A DNA stretch of 64,000 bases, from NCBI RefSeq assembly GCF_002277025.1, contig NZ_NIWD01000009.1, forward strand, positions 180,841 through 244,840, written 5' to 3'. Made by a program: the position numbers and the translations under genes. This DNA comes from Sphingopyxis sp. GW247-27LB (lineage in GTDB: Bacteria; Pseudomonadota; Alphaproteobacteria; Sphingomonadales; Sphingomonadaceae). Below the pieces are notes generated by a model, which was given only the letters and a program-made list of their open reading frames with translations, had not been told where the DNA came from and searched no databases. Shown here one piece after another: positions 47,951 through 57,830 of this stretch. Within the stretch, counting starts at the first letter, position 1; every line of letters starts with the position of its first letter.

Positions 47951-49372
47951 ATGCGCCTGATGCCGGTGACCGACGCGATGTTCCTGTGGGGGGAAAGCCG
48001 CGAGATGCCGATGCACATCGGCGGCATCAACCTCTACACCCTCCCCGACGATGTCGACGAGACCGAATGGCTGAACGAGCAACTCGCGCTGCTCCGCCAG
48101 TCGGAAGGGCTGCGGCGCCCGTTCAGCGAAGTGCTGAAGCTGACCCCGCTCGGCCAGTACGGCCCGATCCGGCTCGAGCCCGACCGCGACATCGACATGC
48201 ACTATCATGTCCGCGCCGCGGCGCTGCCCAAGCCGGGGCGCTACCGCGAGATGTTCGAACTCGCCTCGCGCCTCCATTCGGGGCTGCTCGACCGCACCCG
48301 GCCGTTGTGGGAGATCACGCTGATCTCGGGCCTGCCGAACCGCCAGATCGCGACCTTCAAGAAGATCCACCACGCGTTGATGGACGGCGCGGCGAGCATC
48401 CATTTCTATAATTCGATGCTGTCGCCCGACCCCAAGGAGCGGCGCACCGCTTCGCCGCTGTCGGTCGAGGCCTATGAAGCCTATAAGCGCCAGTTCCCGC
48501 TGCCCAGGAAGGCGCCGCGCCCCAGCCTGACCGACATCGGCGCGATCGGCGAATTCCTGAAGGAGCAATGGGGGAACAGCGTCGGGGTGACCAAGGCGCT
48601 CAATCAATATGCCGCGGCAATGGTCGGCCTGGGCGGCGAGGGACTCGTCACGCCCTTCGCCGGCGTGCCGCGCACCAGCTTCAACCGCAACATCACCGGC
48701 GCGCGCCGCTTCGTCGCGCAAAGCTGGTCGCTCGACCGCGTCCGTGCGGTGGGCAAGGCCTATGACGGGACGATCAACGATGCGGTGCTCGGCATGTGCG
48801 CGGGCGCGATGCGGAAATATCTGCAATCGCTGAACGAACTGCCCGACAAGCCCCTGAAAGCCATGGCGCCGGTGTCGATCCGCCCCAAGGACGACGTCGA
48901 TTCGGGCAATTCGGTCGCCTCGGTCACCGCCAATCTCGCAACCAACATCGACGATCCCGCCGAACGGATGGCGGCGATCCAGGCGTCGATGAACGCGGCC
49001 AAGGCACAGCTCCGCGCGATGACCGCCCAGCAGATTCAGCTCTACACCGCGATCACCAGCTTCCCGCAGATGCTCACCGCGCTGACCCGCACCGCCGACA
49101 AATTCCCCGCCTATTCGGCGACCATCTCGAACGTGCCGGGACCGCGCGAGCAGATGTATTGGAACGGCGCGCGGCTCGACGGCATGTATCCCGCGAGCAT
49201 CCCGGTCGACGGCATGGCGATGAACATCACCCAAGTCAGCAACAACAAGAATATCGACTTCGGCATCACCGCCTGCCGCCGCAGCGTCCCGCATGCGCAG
49301 CGGATGATCGACTATCTGGAGGATGCGCTGGTCGAGCTGGAGGCAGCGGCGGGGATCAGGAAGGGGAAGTAG
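47951..49372 (+). CDS. Wax ester synthase/diacylglycerol acyltransferase (WS/DGAT) family
   Basis: 473 residues. The acyltransferase motif HHALMDG is at 140-146, the catalytic histidine being H141, and the family's later NVPGPREQMYWNGARLDGMY is present. These enzymes join an acyl-CoA to an alcohol or diacylglycerol to make wax esters or triacylglycerol. The motif is complete, so activity is plausible. The start is ATG at 47951 after GGGGAG. It is the only lipid-storage candidate in the window. Confidence 0.92.
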   Translation: MRLMPVTDAMFLWGESREMPMHIGGINLYTLPDDVDETEWLNEQLALLRQSEGLRRPFSEVLKLTPLGQYGPIRLEPDRDIDMHYHVRAAALPKPGRYREMFELASRLHSGLLDRTRPLWEITLISGLPNRQIATFKKIHHALMDGAASIHFYNSMLSPDPKERRTASPLSVEAYEAYKRQFPLPRKAPRPSLTDIGAIGEFLKEQWGNSVGVTKALNQYAAAMVGLGGEGLVTPFAGVPRTSFNRNITGARRFVAQSWSLDRVRAVGKAYDGTINDAVLGMCAGAMRKYLQSLNELPDKPLKAMAPVSIRPKDDVDSGNSVASVTANLATNIDDPAERMAAIQASMNAAKAQLRAMTAQQIQLYTAITSFPQMLTALTRTADKFPAYSATISNVPGPREQMYWNGARLDGMYPASIPVDGMAMNITQVSNNKNIDFGITACRRSVPHAQRMIDYLEDALVELEAAAGIRKGK

Positions 49373-49467
49373 AAAACCTCCGCGCGGGCTTTGACGAATC
49401 CGCTTTCGCACTCCCCCGAAACGCGCGATACATCGCCGTCAGGGCGGCTAGCCGAAGACGGGTGACC

Positions 49468-50049
49468 ATGCCGACATTCGCCATCTCATCGCTTGCGACG
49501 GCCGCGCTCCTGCTCGCGGCGCCGGCGGCCAGCGCCCCCGCGACCCTCGCCTACCGCATCGACAGCGCGGCGAGCCGCGTTGACGCGAAGGTCGGCTTTC
49601 TCGGCATCGGCAGCCGCACCGCCCATTTCCCCTCGGTATCGGGCAGCGTCGCGCTATCGCCCGGCGCGATGGACAGGATCGATCTGAACGTGGCGATCGA
49701 CGCGCGCCAGCTCAGCGCGAGCGATGCGCTCACCACCGGGCGGCTGAAGGGCAGGAATTTCTTCGACGTCGACCATCATCCGATCGTCCGCTTCGCCGGC
49801 CATGCGCTGGCCATGACCGGGGCGACGACAGGCAATGTGTCGGGCGACCTCACCGCGCGCGGCGTAACGAAGCCGGTCGTGCTCGCCGTCACCTTCTCCA
49901 ACCCGCCGGCACGCGCGACCGGACGCGAGACCATCGACCTCACCGGAACGACGACGATCAACCGCCGCGATTTCGGCATGACCGCCTATTCGTTCATCGT
50001 CGGCCGCAAGGTGCGGATCATCATCAACACCCGGCTGGTGCCGGCCTGA
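49468..50049 (+). CDS. YceI family periplasmic lipid-binding protein
   Basis: 193 residues with a signal peptide (ATAALLLAAPAASA). The lipocalin-like YceI domain follows: YRIDSAASRVDAKVGFLG, GRLKGRNFFDVDHHPIVRF, GDLTARGVTKPVVL and NRRDFGMTAYSFIVGRKVRI. YceI proteins bind isoprenoid or ubiquinone-like lipids in the periplasm. In E. coli yceI is induced under stress. It lies 95 bp after the WS/DGAT gene on the same strand and is convergent with rbfA. A GTG two codons upstream is an alternative start. Confidence 0.9.
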   Translation: MPTFAISSLATAALLLAAPAASAPATLAYRIDSAASRVDAKVGFLGIGSRTAHFPSVSGSVALSPGAMDRIDLNVAIDARQLSASDALTTGRLKGRNFFDVDHHPIVRFAGHALAMTGATTGNVSGDLTARGVTKPVVLAVTFSNPPARATGRETIDLTGTTTINRRDFGMTAYSFIVGRKVRIIINTRLVPA

Positions 50050-50079
50050 TGAGCGCGAGCATGAGGGACAGCAAGGAGT

Positions 50080-50490
50080 TCAGCCCTCTTCACCGCCCCC
50101 CAAATCCCGCGCCACCTTCGGATCGCGCAGCAGCGCATCGATATGGCTCGCCTCGTCGAAGCTTTCGTCGGCGAGGAATTTCAGCTTGGCGGCATATTTC
50201 ATCCGCACCTTCGCCGCGACGCTCTTTTGGAGATAGGCGGTGTTGGTGCGCAGCGCCTTCAGCACCGCCTCCTCGTCCTTGCCCAGCAGCGGCTTCACGA
50301 ACACCGTCGCGTGGCGCAGGTCGGGCGACATGCGGACTTCGGTGATGCTGACCGGATGCGTCGCGAGCACATCGTCGTGGACATCGCCGCGCGCGAGAAT
50401 TTCGGACAGGAGGTGGCGTACCTGCTCGCCGACGCGCAGCACGCGAACCGAGGGGCCGCTATCCCTTTTCCGATCCCTTTCGGTTTTCAT
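50080..50490 (-). CDS. rbfA: Ribosome-binding factor A
   Basis: 136 residues. It binds the 30S subunit and helps mature 16S rRNA. The KH-like fold is seen in [20 protein letters not shown] and [20 protein letters not shown]. Its start overlaps the DUF1697 stop by four bases. It ends the rimP-nusA-ylxR-infB run, with DUF1697 inserted after infB. truB, which usually follows rbfA, lies over 5 kb further on. Confidence 0.95.
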   Translation of the reverse strand: MKTERDRKRDSGPSVRVLRVGEQVRHLLSEILARGDVHDDVLATHPVSITEVRMSPDLRHATVFVKPLLGKDEEAVLKALRTNTAYLQKSVAAKVRMKYAAKLKFLADESFDEASHIDALLRDPKVARDLGGGEEG

Positions 50491-51044
50491 CGCTCCGCTT
50501 TCTCCAACTGGTCGAGCTTGTCGACGATCCGAGCGATCGAACGCATGTTGCGCGCCGTGCCCTTATGTTCCAGCCGACGCTCGATCAGGCGCGCGGTGAG
50601 CTTGCTGTCGGCCACGCCGTCGCCATAATCGATATAAAGCGCCCGGTCGCCCAGCGCGAGGCGCTCGTTCGGCTTGATCCATTTGTCGGCCGCCAGCGCA
50701 TCGAACTGCGCCGCGGTCGGCTGCCCGTCGAGGAACATGGTGTGGACGAACTTGTCCTCGTTGGTGCCCGCGAACGGATTGTCGGCGATTCCCGCGGCGA
50801 GTTCGTCGCGGCTGCGCACGAGGGCGGCGCAGCTCATGTCGAACCGGTCGTCGACCATCAGCGTCAGCTTTTCCTCCAGCCCGCGCGTCGGCCGCGCGGG
50901 GTGCGAGAAGATGACATTGCCGCTCGCCACGACGGTTTCGACGTCGCTGAACCCCTCGGCTTCGAACGCCGCGCGCAGATCGGCCATCTTCAGCCGGTTT
51001 CCACCGACGTTGATGCTGCCGAACAGTGCCACATAGCGTGCCAT
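50487..51044 (-). CDS. DUF1697 family protein
   Basis: 185 residues. The DUF1697 start [20 protein letters not shown] and the segments [29 protein letters not shown] and [14 protein letters not shown] mark the family. The function is unknown; a ferredoxin-like fold is assumed for it. It interrupts the normally adjacent infB-rbfA pair and overlaps rbfA, so it is now part of this translation operon. A hairpin without T-run (about 51062-51081) separates it from infB. Confidence 0.88.
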   Translation of the reverse strand: MARYVALFGSINVGGNRLKMADLRAAFEAEGFSDVETVVASGNVIFSHPARPTRGLEEKLTLMVDDRFDMSCAALVRSRDELAAGIADNPFAGTNEDKFVHTMFLDGQPTAAQFDALAADKWIKPNERLALGDRALYIDYGDGVADSKLTARLIERRLEHKGTARNMRSIARIVDKLDQLEKAER

Positions 51045-51089
51045 GCTGGCGCCTCCCGATCCCTTCCCGCACGCGGGAGGGGAAGTGAT

Positions 51090-53627
51090 TTACAGCGTCC
51101 GTTCGCGCAGCTCGACTTCGAAGACTTCGAGGTGGTCGCCCGGCTTGATGTCGTTGGTGTCCGCCAGCACGACGCCGCACTCCAGGCCCGCGCGCACTTC
51201 GGCGACATCGTCCTTGAAGCGGCGGAGCGAGGCGATCGTCGTCGCCGAGACGATGACGTCGTCGCGGGTGAGGCGCGCGTGGAGCCCCTTGCGGATCGAT
51301 CCCTCGAGCACCAGCAGACCCGCGGCCTTGTCGCGCTTGCCAGCCGGGAAGACTTCCTTGACCTCGGCGCGGCCGACGACATTCTCGATGCGCTCCGGAC
51401 CCAGCTCGCCCGCCATCTCCTTCGCGACTTCCTCGGTCAGGTGATAGATGACGTCATAGTACATGAAGCGCACCTTCTCGCGGTTCGCGATCTCGCGCGC
51501 CTTGGCGTTCGGGCGGACGTTGAAGCCGATGATCGGCGCCTTGGTCGAGGCGGCGAGCGTCACGTCGCTCTCGGTGATCGCGCCGGCGCCCGAATGGAGC
51601 ACGCGGACGCGGATCTCGTCGGTCGACAGCTTGTTGAGCGCATTGACGATCGCCTCGACGCTGCCCTGCACGTCGCCCTTGATGACCACCGGATATTCGA
51701 TGACATTGGCCTTGTCGGCGAGCGCCGAGAACATGCCTTCGAGGCTGACCGGCGCCTGCGCCGTCCGCTTCTTCAGCGCTTCGCTCTGGCGATAGGCCGC
51801 GACCTCGCGGGCGCGCGCCTCATTCTCGACGACGGTCAGCGTATCGCCCGCCATCGGCACGCCGCCGAGGCCGAGGACCTCGACCGGCATCGACGGGCCG
51901 GCTTCCTTGATCTGCTGGCCCTTGTCGTTGACGAGCGCGCGAACGCGGCCGCTTTCGGCGCCACAGACGAAGATGTCGCCGACCTTCAGCGTGCCGCGGC
52001 GGACGAGGATCGTCGCCACGGGCCCGCGGCCCTTGTCGAGCTTCGCCTCGACCACCGTGCCTTCGGCGGCGCGGTCGGGGTTGGCCTTCAGCTCCATGAT
52101 CTCGGCCTGCACCGCGATCGCGTCGAGCAGCTTGTCGAGACCGGTCTTCTTGAGCGCCGACACTTCGACATTCTGGACGTCGCCGCCCATTTCCTCGACG
52201 ATCACCTCATGCTCGAGCAGGCGCTCGCGCACGCGCTGGGGATTCGCGCCTTCCTTGTCGACCTTGTTGATCGCGACGATCATCGGCACGCCCGCCGCCT
52301 TGGCATGGTTGATCGCCTCGATCGACTGCGGCTTCAGCCCGTCGTCGGCGGCAACCACCAGGATGACGATGTCGGTGACGTTGGCACCGCGCTGGCGCAT
52401 TTCGGTAAAGGCTTCGTGGCCCGGCGTATCGAGGAAGGTCACCAGCGACCCGTCGGGGGTCTTCACCTGATAGGCGCCGATATGCTGGGTGATGCCGCCG
52501 GCCTCGCCCGCCTGCACGTTCGCGCCGCGCAGCGCGTCGAGCAGGCTGGTCTTGCCATGATCGACGTGGCCCATGATCGTGACGACCGGCGCGCGCGGCT
52601 TCAGCGCCGCGGCGTCGTCGACGTCCTTGTCGTGGCGGATGTCGACGTCGGCCTCGCTGACGCGCTTGATCTCGTGCCCGAATTCGGTGACGAGCAGCTC
52701 GGCGGTGTCCTGGTCGATCGTCTGGTTGACGGTGACCGGCATGCCCATCTTGAACAGGGCCTTCACCAGGTCCGCGCCCTTTTCGGCCATGCGGTTGGCG
52801 AGTTCCTGCACCGTGATCGTGTCGGGCACGACGACTTCGCGGATCTGCTTTTCGCGCGGACCCGACGAGGTGATATGCGAGCGCCGCTCCTTTTCGCGGG
52901 CGCGCTTCAGCGCCGCGAGGCTGCGGGCGCGGGCGCCCTCGTCATCGTTGAGCGCACGCGCGACGGTCAGCTTGCCCGACTGGCGGCGATTGTCGGCGCC
53001 GCGATTCGCCTTGGGCTCGGGACGCTTGGGCTCGGGACGCTTGGGCGCCTCGACCGGCGTGAAGCGGCGCGGCGCAGGAGCGGCGGTGGCCGCGGCGCGC
53101 GGCGCAGCGGCGGCGGCGGGCGTCGTTTCGGCCGCGGGGGCTTCGGCCGCCTCGGGCTCGCTCGCGGCGGGCGCGGGCGCGGGCTCGGTCGCCTTGGCCG
53201 CCACCTGTTCCTCGCGCGCCTCGACGCGCTGCTTTTCTTCCTCGGCGGCGCGGGCGCGTGCGGCTTCCTCGCGGCGGCGCGTTTCCTCGAGCGCCGTCAT
53301 GCGGGCTTCCTCGGCTTCGCGAAGCAGCTGCGCCTGGCGTTCCTGACGCGACATCAGGCTGTCCGATTCGGTCGCGCGCGGCGCCGGGGCCGGTTTGGGG
53401 GCCGGGGCGGGCTTCGGCGCGGGCGCGGGTGCGGCCTGGACCTCTTCGGGCTCGGGCGCGGGTGCGGCTTCGCCCGGACGTCCGATCACGCGGCGGCGCT
53501 TCACCTCGACCACCACCGTGTTGCGGCGTCCGTGGCTGAATTGCTGCTGCACCTGCCCGGCCTCGACCGTCCGCTTCAGCCCCAGGGGCTTGCGGGTAAG
53601 AGTCGGCTTGTCCTGTTCGTCACTCAT
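51090..53627 (-). CDS. infB: Translation initiation factor IF-2
   Basis: 845 residues. It brings initiator tRNA to the ribosome. The N-terminal 300 residues are Ala/Pro/Glu-rich and low-complexity, typical of this domain. The GTPase motifs follow: [27 protein letters not shown] and NKVDKEG. Domain II and the C-terminal domain that binds initiator tRNA close the protein. It is preceded by the ylxR gene, nine bases away, and followed by DUF1697. Confidence 0.98.
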   Translation of the reverse strand: MSDEQDKPTLTRKPLGLKRTVEAGQVQQQFSHGRRNTVVVEVKRRRVIGRPGEAAPAPEPEEVQAAPAPAPKPAPAPKPAPAPRATESDSLMSRQERQAQLLREAEEARMTALEETRRREEAARARAAEEEKQRVEAREEQVAAKATEPAPAPAASEPEAAEAPAAETTPAAAAAPRAAATAAPAPRRFTPVEAPKRPEPKRPEPKANRGADNRRQSGKLTVARALNDDEGARARSLAALKRAREKERRSHITSSGPREKQIREVVVPDTITVQELANRMAEKGADLVKALFKMGMPVTVNQTIDQDTAELLVTEFGHEIKRVSEADVDIRHDKDVDDAAALKPRAPVVTIMGHVDHGKTSLLDALRGANVQAGEAGGITQHIGAYQVKTPDGSLVTFLDTPGHEAFTEMRQRGANVTDIVILVVAADDGLKPQSIEAINHAKAAGVPMIVAINKVDKEGANPQRVRERLLEHEVIVEEMGGDVQNVEVSALKKTGLDKLLDAIAVQAEIMELKANPDRAAEGTVVEAKLDKGRGPVATILVRRGTLKVGDIFVCGAESGRVRALVNDKGQQIKEAGPSMPVEVLGLGGVPMAGDTLTVVENEARAREVAAYRQSEALKKRTAQAPVSLEGMFSALADKANVIEYPVVIKGDVQGSVEAIVNALNKLSTDEIRVRVLHSGAGAITESDVTLAASTKAPIIGFNVRPNAKAREIANREKVRFMYYDVIYHLTEEVAKEMAGELGPERIENVVGRAEVKEVFPAGKRDKAAGLLVLEGSIRKGLHARLTRDDVIVSATTIASLRRFKDDVAEVRAGLECGVVLADTNDIKPGDHLEVFEVELRERTL

Positions 53628-53636
53628 CGAAAACCA

Positions 53637-54404
53637 TCATTCCTTCAAAAACGCGCCCGAAGCCCCGGAATCCGTGGACGCCGCCTCGTCTCCCGCCGCG
53701 CGGGAATCCTCCGTCGGAACGCGGTTGGCCGCGTCCCTACTCCATCCGGTGAAAAACTGCCAGCGGCTCAAATGCGCCAGCACCCGGTCGGCGGCGCGGG
53801 CGTCGATAATCGCCAAATGCACCGCATTTTCACGCCCCAATGCCATAGATAGGGACTGCCGGTCCACCGGCAAGACCATCCCTTCACGGCCCGAGCCTTC
53901 GTCATCCTCACCGACGCGCCACGCCTGCGCCAGTTTCTTGCGCCCATCCTCGCCGGCATCCCGCGCGTGCAGCAGCAGGCGGACCTGCCCGCGCCGCGCC
54001 GCCTGCTCGATCTTGTCGTTGCCGCTGATCAGCGTGCCCGCGCGCGCTTCGAGCCCCAGTCGGTCGAGCGTCGCGCGCGCAAGCTGCGCCGCGATCCGCT
54101 CGCCGAGATCGTCGGGGATCGCGATATGACCTTCGTGCAGCGCCCGCGCGAGCCCGCCCTTGAGCTTGCCCTTCGCCTGCGCCGCCTCGAGCTCGGCGCG
54201 CGGCACGCCGATCCACGCGCCGCGCCCCGGCGCCTTGCCGTGGACGTCGGGCGCGATGGCGCCGTCGGGCCCGAGTGCGAGGCGCACGAGCCGGTCGGCC
54301 GGCGAAACCTCGCCGGTCACCACACAGCGCCGCTCGGGCACGTGCTCCCCGCGCTTCCCCGCGCGGCTGGTTTCGCTCAGCTGATCATTGCGCGGGGTCC
54401 GCAT
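53637..54404 (-). CDS. YlxR (DUF448) RNA-binding protein with an L7Ae-like C-terminal region
   Basis: 255 residues. The N-terminal DUF448 domain has the signature ERRCVVTGEVSPADRLVRLA and the GRGAWI element. A second domain (about 95-215), beginning LGLEARAGTLISGNDKIEQA, fits the L7Ae/L30e RNA-binding fold often fused in alphaproteobacteria. The tail is acidic and low-complexity. Its start overlaps the nusA stop by 20 bases, indicating strong coupling. In Gram-positives YlxR affects RNase P and transcription; its role here is not known. Confidence 0.88.
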   Translation of the reverse strand: MRTPRNDQLSETSRAGKRGEHVPERRCVVTGEVSPADRLVRLALGPDGAIAPDVHGKAPGRGAWIGVPRAELEAAQAKGKLKGGLARALHEGHIAIPDDLGERIAAQLARATLDRLGLEARAGTLISGNDKIEQAARRGQVRLLLHARDAGEDGRKKLAQAWRVGEDDEGSGREGMVLPVDRQSLSMALGRENAVHLAIIDARAADRVLAHLSRWQFFTGWSRDAANRVPTEDSRAAGDEAASTDSGASGAFLKE

Positions 54405-56040
54405 CGGCGGCCTCCCCGGTTTGCGGCTCCGCCGCGGGCCCGGCTTGCGGCGCTTCGGCCACGGGTTCGTCGTCGAACCAGTGCGCGCGCGCTGCCATGA
54501 TGATCTCGTTGCCCTGCTCTTCGCTCAGGCCATATTCGCCGAGCACGCCGCCCTTGTCCTCAGCGCGCTCGCTGCGTTCGCGCGACGGGCCGCGGCGGTT
54601 GTCCTGCCGCTTCTTGGCGATCAGTTCGTCGGTCGCGAGGTCGGCGAGGTCGTCGAGTGTCTTGATCCCCGCCTTGCCGAGCACGACCAGCATCGCTTCG
54701 GTCAGGTGCGGAACCTCGGCCAGATCGTCCTCGACCCCCAGTTCGCGGCGCTCGGCGCGCGCGGCTTCCTCGCGGCGTTCCAGCCCCTCGGTCGCACGGC
54801 TCTGCAGTTCCTGCGCCAGCTCCTCGTCAAAGCCTTCGATGCCCGCCAGTTCCTCGAGCGGCACGTATGCGACTTCCTCGAGCTCGCCGAAGCCTTCGGC
54901 GACCAGAAGCTGCGCGAGCGTCTCGTCGACGTCGAGCTCTTCCTGGAACATCGTCGAACGTTCGACGAATTCGCGCTGGCGCTTCTCGCTCGCGTCGGCC
55001 TCGGTCATGATGTCGATCTGGCTGCCAGTCAGCTGGCTGGCGAGACGGACGTTCTGGCCGCGGCGGCCGATGGCGAGGCTCAACTGGTCGTCGGGAACGA
55101 CGACCTCGATCCGCCCGTCATCCTCGTCGATGACGACGCGCTGCACCGTCGCGGGCTGGAGCGCGTTGACGACGAAGGTCGCGGTGTCTTCGGACCAGGG
55201 GATGATGTCGATCTTTTCGCCCTGCATTTCCTGGACGACCGCCTGCACGCGGCTGCCCTTCATGCCGACGCAGGCGCCGACGGGGTCGATGCTGCCGTCA
55301 TAGCTGATCACGCCGATCTTGGCGCGGCTGCCCGGATCGCGGGCGGCCGCCTTGATCTCGATGATGCCGTCGTAGATTTCGGGCACTTCCTGCGCGAACA
55401 GCTTCTTCATGAAGTCGGGGTGTGCGCGGGACAGGAAAATCTGCGGCCCGCGCGTCTCGCTGCGCACCGACAGGATCAGCGCGCGAACGCGGTCGCCGAC
55501 GCGCATCAGTTCGCGCGGGATCTGCTGGTCGCGGCGGATCACGCCCTCGGCGCGGCCGAGGTTGACGACGATGTGGCCGAACTCGACCGACTTGACGACG
55601 CCGGTGATGATCTCACCCGCGCGGTCCTTGAATTCCTGATACTGGCGCTCGCGGTCGGCTTCGCGGACCTTCTGAAAGATCACCTGCTTCGCCGACTGGG
55701 CGTCGATACGACCGAGGTCGACCGCGGGGAGCGGGTCGACGATGAAGTCGCCGATCTTGGCGTCCTTCTGCAGCTTCTGGCCTGCGGCGAGGTCGACCTG
55801 CTTGAAATAATCGTCGACCTGCTCGACCACCTCGACGACGCGCCACAGGCGGAGATCGCCGGTCTGCGGGTCCAATTTCGCACGAATGTCGTTCTCGGCG
55901 CCGTAGCGCGCGCGCGCCGCGCGCTGGATCGCTTCCTCGATCGCCTCGATGACGATCGTCTTGTCGATCATCTTCTCGCTGGCGACGCTGTTGGCAATCG
56001 CGAGCAATTCGGCCTTGTTGGCGGAAATGGCAGTGGCCAT
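54385..56040 (-). CDS. nusA: Transcription termination/antitermination factor NusA
   Basis: 551 residues. NusA binds RNA polymerase and modulates pausing and termination. The N-terminal domain, an S1 domain (around AGEIITGVVKSVEFGHIVVN), two KH domains (GACVGMKGSRVQAVVQEM) and C-terminal acidic repeats are present in order. An acidic region and Ala/Glu-rich tail follow, common in alphaproteobacteria. It overlaps the rimP stop by one base and ylxR by 20 bases. Confidence 0.98.
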   Translation of the reverse strand: MATAISANKAELLAIANSVASEKMIDKTIVIEAIEEAIQRAARARYGAENDIRAKLDPQTGDLRLWRVVEVVEQVDDYFKQVDLAAGQKLQKDAKIGDFIVDPLPAVDLGRIDAQSAKQVIFQKVREADRERQYQEFKDRAGEIITGVVKSVEFGHIVVNLGRAEGVIRRDQQIPRELMRVGDRVRALILSVRSETRGPQIFLSRAHPDFMKKLFAQEVPEIYDGIIEIKAAARDPGSRAKIGVISYDGSIDPVGACVGMKGSRVQAVVQEMQGEKIDIIPWSEDTATFVVNALQPATVQRVVIDEDDGRIEVVVPDDQLSLAIGRRGQNVRLASQLTGSQIDIMTEADASEKRQREFVERSTMFQEELDVDETLAQLLVAEGFGELEEVAYVPLEELAGIEGFDEELAQELQSRATEGLERREEAARAERRELGVEDDLAEVPHLTEAMLVVLGKAGIKTLDDLADLATDELIAKKRQDNRRGPSRERSERAEDKGGVLGEYGLSEEQGNEIIMAARAHWFDDEPVAEAPQAGPAAEPQTGEAADADPAQ

Positions 56041-56585
56041 CAGTCCTGTCCTTCTTCTTCCATATCGTCGGCGCCCTCGGTCGAGAGCGGGACGGTTGCG
56101 GCAATCAATTTGTCGGTGAGAACGAGCTTCGCGGTGTCGATCGCGTCGAACGGCAGTTTATGCTCGACCTCTTCCTTGTCCAAAATCGTCACGATATCGC
56201 CGTCGATCCCGACGAGGGTACCGTTGAAACGCTGGCGCCCGTCCAGCTTCTCCTTGAGCGCCACCTTCGCCTCATGCCCCGCCCAGTCGGCGAAGTCGGC
56301 GCGGCGGGTCAGCGGCCGGTCGATGCCGGGCGACGAAACCTCGAGCCGGTAGGCGCCGTCGATCGGGTCCTTGCCCGCCTCTTCCAGCGCGTCGAGCCGT
56401 TCCGAGATACGGCGCGACAGATCGGCGCAATCGGCGATGGTGAGCTGGCGCGTGTCGGGCCGCTCGGCCATCACCTGCAGGGTCGGGTCGCTGTCGCCGC
56501 CGAAGAAGGCGACGCGCACGAGCGCAAGGCCCATCGCCTCGGCTTCGGGCGCGATGATCGCATTGAGGGCGTCGAAATCGACCAA
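56040..56585 (-). CDS. rimP: Ribosome maturation factor RimP
   Basis: 181 residues from the TTG at 56585. RimP acts in 30S assembly. The family core reads LVRVAFFGGDSDPTLQVMAE, LTIADCADLSRRISERLDAL and YRLEVSSPGIDRPLTRRADF. The start is uncertain. The TTG gives the length expected (VDFDALNAIIAPEAEAMG). An ATG at 56672 would add 29 basic residues not seen in the family. It heads the rimP-nusA-ylxR-infB-DUF1697-rbfA operon, so its promoter should lie upstream in the 56586-56954 region. Confidence 0.93.
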   Translation of the reverse strand: MVDFDALNAIIAPEAEAMGLALVRVAFFGGDSDPTLQVMAERPDTRQLTIADCADLSRRISERLDALEEAGKDPIDGAYRLEVSSPGIDRPLTRRADFADWAGHEAKVALKEKLDGRQRFNGTLVGIDGDIVTILDKEEVEHKLPFDAIDTAKLVLTDKLIAATVPLSTEGADDMEEEGQD

Positions 56586-56954
56586 CTGATGATCCCAAAT
56601 CGGATGACCGGAAGAACCATGCGGAAACAGCCGCCGCGGCCCGCGGCCCCGACGTCCCAACTGGCTAACCATGTCAAGAAGTGCGCTGCATATAGGCGCG
56701 TTGCGGAGAGATCCTCCCTGCGGCGGAGCCGTGGGGAGGGGGACCATCCGAAGGATGGTGGAGGGGCCGCGAGCGCCAGCGAGCGCTTCGCGCTCGGCCC
56801 CTCCGTCAGCGGCTACGCCGCTGCCACCTCCCCATCGCTGCGCGACAGGGAGGATCGGAGGATCGTCCGCTCCCCACCCCAAAGCGACCGCCACGTCCCC
56901 GCCAAACCATTTCCCCCTTGCCCTATCGCACCGCACCATGCTCAACGCGCCGCC
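56586..56954. other. Gene-free divergent region between rimP and an ABC ATPase
   Basis: This 369-base gap separates the rimP operon (minus) from the ABC ATPase gene (plus). It contains the family H palindrome (56710-56855). The remaining parts, 56586-56709 and 56856-56954, should hold the two promoters, but no clear -35/-10 pair or known regulator site was recognised. Confidence 0.6.
56710..56855. repeat. Intergenic palindrome, family H (GATCCTCCCTG)
   Basis: The outer arms start GATCCTCCCTG at 56710 and end CAGGGAGGATC at 56855. Inside are GGGGAGGGGG pairing with CACCTCCCC, a small hairpin CCATCCGAAGGATGG (about 56744-56758), and a large GC-rich hairpin around GAGCGCTTCGCGCTC. The nested stems make a branched structure of about 146 bases. 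Confidence 0.84.
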
Positions 56955-57749
56955 ATGGCCGACGACTCTCCCCTCCTCGCCCTCGCCGATGTCCGCGTCA
57001 TGGCGGACGAGGCCTGCATTCTCGATCTCGCCGCACTGACCATCGGCGCGGGTGAAAGCACCGCGATCCTCGGCGCCAACGGCTCGGGCAAGTCGACGCT
57101 GGTCAAGCTGATCACGCGCCAGCTCTATCCCGTCTGGGGCGCCGATGTCCGTATCTTCGGGCAGGACAGCTGGAACGTCTTCGAGCTTCGCAAGCTGCTC
57201 GGCATCGTCTCCTCCACCGAACAGCTCGATTTCGACGCCGAGCCGCCGCTCGAGGTGCTCGACTGCGTCGTCTCGGGCTTCTTCGCCTCGCGCGGCCTCT
57301 GGAAGCATCAACATTATACGCAGGAGATGATCGACGTCTCGCGCGCCGCGCTCGAAGAGGTCGGCGCGAGCCGCCTGATCGGGCGCAGCATGGCGAGCCT
57401 GTCGACCGGCGAGGCGCGCCGCGTTCTGATCGCCCGCGCCCTCGCGCACCGGCCGCGCGCGCTGCTGCTCGACGAGCCCTGCGCGGGGCTCGACCCCGCG
57501 GCGCGGCACCATTTCCTCGACATGCTGCGCGGCGTCGCGCGGGGCGGCACGACGATGCTGCTCATCACCCATCATATCGAGGAAATCCTGCCCGAGATCG
57601 ACCGCATCGTGATGCTGCGCGGCGGCCACCTCCTCCGCGACGGGGCCAAGGCCGACCTGCTGACGAGCGACACGCTCACCGACCTCTTCGGCCTCGACAT
57701 CACCGTCACCCCGCGCGGCGAATGGTATCACGCCGAGATCGACGGCTGA
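56955..57749 (+). CDS. ABC transporter ATP-binding protein (stand-alone)
   Basis: 264 residues. Walker A is ILGANGSGKSTLVKL (about 38-52), the signature MASLSTGEARRVLIARALA carries STGE rather than SGGQ, and Walker B is LLLDEPCAGLD with switch histidine in LITHHIEE. This pattern resembles the ModF/YlmA group of soluble ABC ATPases. No permease is adjacent, so its partner is unknown; it may act in energy-dependent regulation rather than transport. The ATG at 56955 was chosen over an out-of-frame ATG 17 bases upstream. Confidence 0.88.
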   Translation: MADDSPLLALADVRVMADEACILDLAALTIGAGESTAILGANGSGKSTLVKLITRQLYPVWGADVRIFGQDSWNVFELRKLLGIVSSTEQLDFDAEPPLEVLDCVVSGFFASRGLWKHQHYTQEMIDVSRAALEEVGASRLIGRSMASLSTGEARRVLIARALAHRPRALLLDEPCAGLDPAARHHFLDMLRGVARGGTTMLLITHHIEEILPEIDRIVMLRGGHLLRDGAKADLLTSDTLTDLFGLDITVTPRGEWYHAEIDG

Positions 57750-57830
57750 CAGGCCGGCCGGCGGGGCTCGCAAAGCCTCCCGATCTCGTCTAGTCTCGCG
57801 ACCCGCGCCGTTTGCCGGGACGAGGCTGTC

